64,000 nt of DNA from assembly GCA_964035545.1 (NCBI GenBank), contig OZ037766.1:17306222-17370221 (forward strand), read 5' to 3'. The position numbers and the translations under genes were made by a program. The notes beneath the pieces are model-generated. The model saw only the letters and a list, made by a program, of their open reading frames with translations. It was not told the DNA's origin and searched no databases. Below, piece by piece: positions 59,186-64,000 of this stretch (positions within the stretch are counted from its first letter, which is position 1; every line of letters starts with the position of its first letter). The stretch comes from Bugula neritina (Eukaryota; Bryozoa; Gymnolaemata; Cheilostomatida; Bugulidae).

Positions 59186-60104
59186 CAGTCATTTGCAAAA
59201 GTTTAGGACCACCGTTGCTTGGTAATGCTAGTTACACCAATTAGGAGCCAAGTTATTATTTTGTTGCTTGCTCTTTTATTTAGCATTCAAGCAATGATTG
59301 TTGAGTTTTTGTGTACTATGGGTATCAAGAAAAAGATATTTTGCCATGAAAAGTTCATTATTTGATATGACCACCATTATTCTTTATCCCAGCATCCAAG
59401 CCCTTAGGCATACTCTCTAGAAGCGTTCTGCAGCATTCTTTGACATATCCTGAACCTATGTTGTTTTGATGGCTACATTCAGTGGGGTTCAGGTTAGGGC
59501 GGTCTCCTGGCCAGTCGAGCGGAGTCACTTTGCTCACTGTTGATGTTTGTCAGATGATGTGAATTACTATCCTGCATAACCATTGTGCAATGGTAAACTC
59601 CCAAATTTAAATCCAATCTCTCCTCTAGCAATTTTAGGGTGTGTCTCAATTTATAGGTGCATTGTTTCATAAAAATAAGGTACAGCTGTACCCATCACCA
59701 ATATAGCTCGTCTAATCATCTTGGCATGCTGATGTTTCCTGGTACCTCATAGTAGCCTGAAGAAGAGTTGATTTGCTATTGCTAAGTTTTGCTGCCAATT
59801 GTCTCTCTGAATGGCCTTCCTTTTAATGCTACAAGCTGAGTCATTTTTGTAGAAGGCAGTTAACATGTCTTTCTTATTTTTCAATTTTGCAGATGTTCCT
59901 TACCGAATTAACAAACAACATCTTACAGCAAAAAGCAAAGCGTTCTGTAAAACAGGATGTCTTGACACAATACCATGCATTATTAGCCAAGGGTGATAGT
60001 TTGATGGTTGTACATAAAGCAGATACCATCATATCAAGTAATGGAACACCATTATAAAAACAATGTTATTTTGAAAGGCGGTCTTCAACTTTTGCAAATG
60101 ACTG
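59186..60104 (-). mobile_element. Tc1/mariner-like transposon remnant, internally deleted
   Basis: Terminal inverted repeats cagtcatttgcaaaagttta (left) and cagtcatttgcaaaagttga (right, reverse complement) are flanked by TA, the Tc1/mariner target. Read on the - strand, decayed transposase pieces remain: a helix-turn-helix stretch GHSERQLAAKLSNSKSTL near 59760-59815, then after a gap LDWPGDRPNLNPTE and LLESMPKGLDAGIKNNGG near 59370-59520, matching the DWP-x-x-SPDLNPIE and C-terminal ESMPRR motifs of the family. The catalytic DDE core is missing between them, and frames are broken, so it cannot move itself. Confidence 0.88.
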
Positions 60105-60648
60105 TATATGAAGTTATTAGATGAGATTCTACTAAGATGACTGCTTTATTTTTTCAGTTTTTAAAAAACATTAAAATATTTGCTAACTTCAAAGGGAGAT
60201 GTGGCATCATCGCCGCTAGCAGGGATACACAAATTAACTTTGTTAATGAGAATAATCTCGAATAAGAGCGCCATAAAACCTGCTTACGGTGAACTACTAA
60301 ACTGAAATCAGTTAATCAACACTCTGCGAAGAGAAGAGAACCAACATTTATTTCTGCATCCTCACAAACCTTTTACAACAGCTTTCTCCCTCAAACTTGA
60401 AACATTAGATATTTGAGGCTACTATGCCATAACACAAACACAGCTTAGCTATGTGCTAAAATCCATTACATTCAAGTCAAAACTTACAACTTAACTTAGA
60501 TACACATCAAAAAACTTTATCCCACTATGAATATATGATCAACCAAAACAAAATTATGAACATTACCAAGAGTATATCATGAATTTTTTGCTATAATGTC
60601 TGTTACCAGAGTGTTCTAATTTTTATGAGGTGAGTTAAGATTTGTTGA

Positions 60649-60866
60649 GGGAGCAGCTGTGGTCTAGAGGTTAGAGCGTTTGGCTTAGTAAACACGGAGT
60701 CATGGGTTCGCACACCAGTAAAGGCACTGGTGATGTTAAGAAGAGCACCCAGTCACAATTGCTACAGCGCCCCTCTGAATAAATCCTTAACCTAATTTAA
60801 CAAAAAGCCCTTTCCATCAGGGGTTTTCTCACAGGGAGGTGCCCATAAACTGCCGTAGGTTTTTAA
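60649..60866 (+). mobile_element. tRNA-derived SINE with 15-bp target-site duplication
   Basis: The head gagcagctgtggtctagagg and gggttcgcacacc give A and B box positions; the body gttaagaagagcacccagtc and the end catcaggggttttctcacag match the copy at 26739. Flanks gttaagatttgttga (60634-60648) and gttaacatttgttga (60867-60881) form a target duplication with one mismatch. Confidence 0.88.
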
Positions 60867-60894
60867 GTTAACATTTGTTGATAATCATTGGTTT

Positions 60895-61210
60895 TTAATT
60901 AACTATAATACCAATAGGAATAACTATAAGTATAATAAACAATCACTCAACAGTTAATGATGATCATAATTCAATGATGATAAATATAAGGGTAATAGGT
61001 ATAACTAATAATCAATATAATATAAATAAATAATATTAAGTATTAATACTAGTATAAGTATTATCATTACAATCACTATTAGTCTTACAATTGTTATTAT
61101 TTATTACTATTACTATTACAGTAATACTATTAGCATTATAATTATTATAATTAATATTATAACTATTATTATAATTAAATTGAATGATAAAATAATTAAA
61201 TAATAAACAA
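60895..61210. repeat. AT-rich low-complexity tract of ATT/ATA/AAT triplets
   Basis: Irregular runs of aat, taat and att units with no coding content. It is probably a decayed trinucleotide repeat. Confidence 0.7.
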
Positions 61211-61450
61211 ATCACTGTTACCTTTGAATACTTTTGAAGACATAGAACACTTGGAAACACTCAAGGGTATAGAAGTGCCTCATTCGTTTTACAGTGTGGA
61301 CAAGTGGTTAGGTGGTAATTGTGTTAATTTTTTTTATATGGACCCTCTGGTGTCTTTAATGATTCTCGGTAAGAAACTTTCATGGTATACTTGTGAGTTC
61401 GCACATATTAGTTTACCGTGAACAGCAGAACTAGTGGTTATTGCCATATT

Positions 61451-61664
61451 TCAGTGACCTTGTGGGATTTCATCGTATGCCATTGCCAATATTGAGTGTT
61501 GTTCTTCCTGTAAAATTTTCATGGGAAGATGGAGTCAGTGAGTTTTGTGTCTCCGTTTGAGAGACTGGAAGCCAGGCTGACAGCATGCCCCGGTGACACT
61601 TTCTGGCCCCTTCAATCCAGCAATAAACCCAACCGCCCTGTGCTGTAGCATTTCCATCGACTTG
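61451..61664 (-). mobile_element. LINE-type reverse transcriptase fragment, 3' piece
   Basis: The - strand encodes SMEMLQHRAVGFIAG and CCQPGFQSLKRRHKTH, matching the C-terminal stretch of non-LTR retrotransposon reverse transcriptases (LE-x-VQRRAARF..., then ...WESLEERR). An in-frame stop follows, then KILQEEQHSILAMAY in the same frame. It is the continuation of the piece at 63004-63340, separated by an inserted element. A pseudogene. Confidence 0.8.
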
Positions 61665-63003
61665 GGCTTCATGTACACAGGCCGATTTTGCATTAAAACC
61701 GGCCGAAAAACTGTCAGTTGATGTTTGAGGATTTTAAATTTATCGGCCGATTTTGCTTTTGGCCGATTTTTAAACCGATTTTCACAATTGAACATGATCA
61801 ATTTTTCGCTGATTTTCTGTTGAACCAGCTCATCAAAAATCATGGCAAAAACCATGACAGCGATCGCAATTAACACCATTGTTGAAATTCGAACAGGAAG
61901 AAATTATACATTCCTATCACTATGATACACCATTCATGAAATACAACTAATTAAATTAATAACTATTAATAGCAGTAGTAGAAGTAACAACGCATTAAAC
62001 AATTTTGTAAGTGATGTTAATAGTGTAGCTTAATAACTTATGGATAGTTATAGACATTGAATCTGGTTAAATAAATAGCTACTAAGCCAGCTATTTGCTT
62101 TTTAATTTAATACTAAAATAGTAAAATTGGTGATCAATTTTTACGCAACTTTCAAATGCAGCAAGCTGTCAACAAATTATACACAACCAGTTAATTTTAT
62201 TCAGTTTTTATTTATTAGAACATCAGAATAAACAGAAATGTTGAAGTCGCAATATTTTGATTGGTTTCATCAATTTATGTTATCACTTTGAATTTTTCAA
62301 TTTAAATTTAAATTTCTTTATTGTTTCTAGCCATTTCACTTGTGAAAAAAAAAATGCCGAGGTATGTTTACTATGCCAAAGCATATACAACTGATATTGA
62401 TCTCTGCATATAAATTTAAGGAAGTTATATAAACTGAGAGCTATCCGCCAATAGAACGCAAGCAGAAAAATAAGCTTAGGGCCATACGACGTGCGAGAAA
62501 ACCCGTTTAGCCCAAAAATGGAACGTTGTGTACGTATTTTTATGCGTCTAACATGCTGAGCGAGAAGTGCGGCAAGCTCGTGTGTGTTTGGATCTAATTA
62601 GCTTATTATCATTTAGCAAGCACACTTTTTTTTATTTCAATTTACGTTTTAGCATTTAGCCAACTGAATTAAAACAGTTTTATATAGTTTGCATTTCCGC
62701 TTTTATAACATCTAAAGTCACTTGGCTGATGATGTAGTTTAAAAAAACAAATGTCTGTAGGCGAGTAGTAAAGTAAAACTTCAAGACCATTAGCTAATAA
62801 ATCTCCGTACTCGCAACACACGCATTGTGTGTGGCAGGTCACTCGCGAGACGAGTTTTCTTGCAATTAAGACCCGCACGGGGAATCTTGCATTATGTGGC
62901 TCTACGCTAACGCTGGACATAAAAATTGTCGGGATTTCTATGCCGATTTTGCAATCAGCAATCACGAAATCGGCTGAAAAAATCGGCTTGTGTACATGCA
63001 GCT
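61665..63003. mobile_element. 1.34 kb inverted-repeat DNA element inserted into the LINE fragment
   Basis: The left end is ggcttcatgtacacaggccg; the right end, reverse complemented, is agctgcatgtacacaagccg. Both arms continue with gattttg/gatttttt runs and repeated gccgattttg motifs over about 70 bases. The flanks TTG (61662-61664) and TTA (63004-63006) look like a three-base target duplication with one change. Removing the element plus one flank copy puts the two reverse-transcriptase pieces back in one frame. No transposase frame was recognised, so it is probably non-autonomous. Confidence 0.78.
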
Positions 63004-63340
63004 TTAATGTTTTTAGTTAATGATGGATCCCACTCGTTATCTAAGTGCTCGAGCATGGGACGGCACAAACTAGTGTAAGCCAGTAGCTTACCTTCTATGG
63101 GGGCCTCATTTAGAACGTCTTTAATTGCTCCCAGAAATTTTGAGGCCTTATCCTTCTTAAGTGTAATATGCTGATCAAACTTAAGGTTTAACTGTATTAC
63201 AACCTCCAAGTATGTTGTTGTGTCTACCCAATCCATCTCTACCTCCCCTAGCTTGCACGCAGCAAAGCTTTCAGTGTATGGTAATTTGGCCAATTTAAAA
63301 CAATTAATTTTAATTTTTGAGCTTGACAGCTTATATGAAA
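63004..63340 (-). mobile_element. LINE-type reverse transcriptase fragment, 5' piece
   Basis: The - strand frame contains WVDTTTYLEVVIQLNLKFDQHI (family pattern YLGV-x-I...L-x-W-x-x-HI), then ASKFLGAIKDVLNEAP and SLCRPMLEHLDNEWDPSLT (family pattern R-x-x-LEYA-x-x-VWDP). This is the thumb region after the catalytic domain of a non-LTR reverse transcriptase. The YxDD catalytic motif is not present. 5' truncated. Confidence 0.8.
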
Positions 63341-63599
63341 TTAATAGCTGTCTTGCAGATTATTAATAAACTTACAGGACTGTTAGGCTTAAAATTACAA
63401 AGAAAATAGCTAATGAAACTAAGTTTTAATAGTCATTTAAATTCAATTTAAATTCTCCCATTTTTTTTTACCTTCTACTGCATATAATTGAGTTTTCTTA
63501 ATCACTGTACTGAAAGTCAAAGTTTTGGCATCTGAAAAGGTGGCTATCATAATTATTTAATACTTTGCTTAGTAATTATCAACAAGTTATCATTTTTAT

Positions 63600-63790
63600 T
63601 AGCAGACAACATTGTAGCGCGCAGTCTTTTTCTCCTTCTCAGATCGATCTGGGGTCTTTCCATGGTCTTATTGACATGTTCGAGCTCTACAGACCGACTG
63701 GCTGAGATCGACGGAGATCGATCTTTGGCGTCTTTCCATGGATCGATCTCACTGAGATCGATCTGAGATCAGTCCATGAAAAGCCGGTGA
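63600..63790. repeat. Cluster of gagatcgatct palindromic motifs
   Basis: The motif agatcgatct occurs about five times within 150 bases, together with two copies of gtctttccatgg. Much of it is self-complementary. It looks like part of a diverged repeat element whose ends I cannot place. Confidence 0.5.
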
Positions 63791-63967
63791 ATAATTGATA
63801 TGATAACCACTACCATAATCATAATGATAATGAATATGATAATCATAAAGGACAAAAATAAAATAAAAAATGTGAAACTGAAACTCAAATGAGTTAACTA
63901 AATTCACTAAAACTCTAATTCATTTTCAAATGATAATTATAATTTGATTAATCTTCATAGCCGTATC

Positions 63968-64000
63968 GGTATGACTATGAGTATGAGTATGAGTATCAGT
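63968..64000. repeat. (TATGAG)n microsatellite start
   Basis: Units of gagtat run into the end of the window, so the full length is unknown. Confidence 0.7.

Overview
This is a stretch of animal nuclear DNA. It is AT-rich, with spliced genes (GT-AG introns from under 100 bp to about 6 kb), many microsatellites and minisatellites, tRNA-derived SINEs, miniature inverted-repeat elements and decayed transposons. The genes fit an invertebrate metazoan. The sequence alone does not settle the phylum, so no species is named. Exon models were built by reading splice sites and checking that codon phase closes across every intron.

Layout. (1) 339-9599, + strand: the last seven exons of a GABA-B type 2-like receptor; its extracellular part lies upstream of the window. 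(2) 12441-19875, - strand: a complete two-exon TASK-type two-pore-domain potassium channel of 447 residues, with a 6.1 kb repeat-filled intron. (3) About 19.9-30.2 kb: no gene assigned, only repeats, one SINE and a few orphan exon-like segments. (4) 30274-39167, + strand: ten exons of a KSR-like pseudokinase with a degenerate catalytic core; its 5' exons are not resolved. (5) 41180-42905, + strand: a 257-residue leucine-rich-repeat protein, tail to tail with (6) 43301-46087, - strand: a seven-exon, 367-residue protein that I do not recognise. (7) 49929-58826, - strand: a complete nine-exon ALG12 mannosyltransferase of 483 residues. (8) 58.9-64 kb: mostly transposon debris, with a Tc1/mariner remnant, a SINE, and a LINE reverse-transcriptase fragment split by a 1.3 kb inverted-repeat element.

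The genes do not form a pathway. They are unrelated housekeeping and signalling genes (GABA signalling, leak K+ conductance, Ras-MAPK scaffolding, ER N-glycan assembly) in one neighbourhood. The main points of interest are the KSR-like protein that has lost more kinase residues than known KSRs and shows no readable C1 zinc finger, the unrecognised 367-residue gene, and several families of small mobile elements with visible target-site duplications. No clearly novel biological system is evident.
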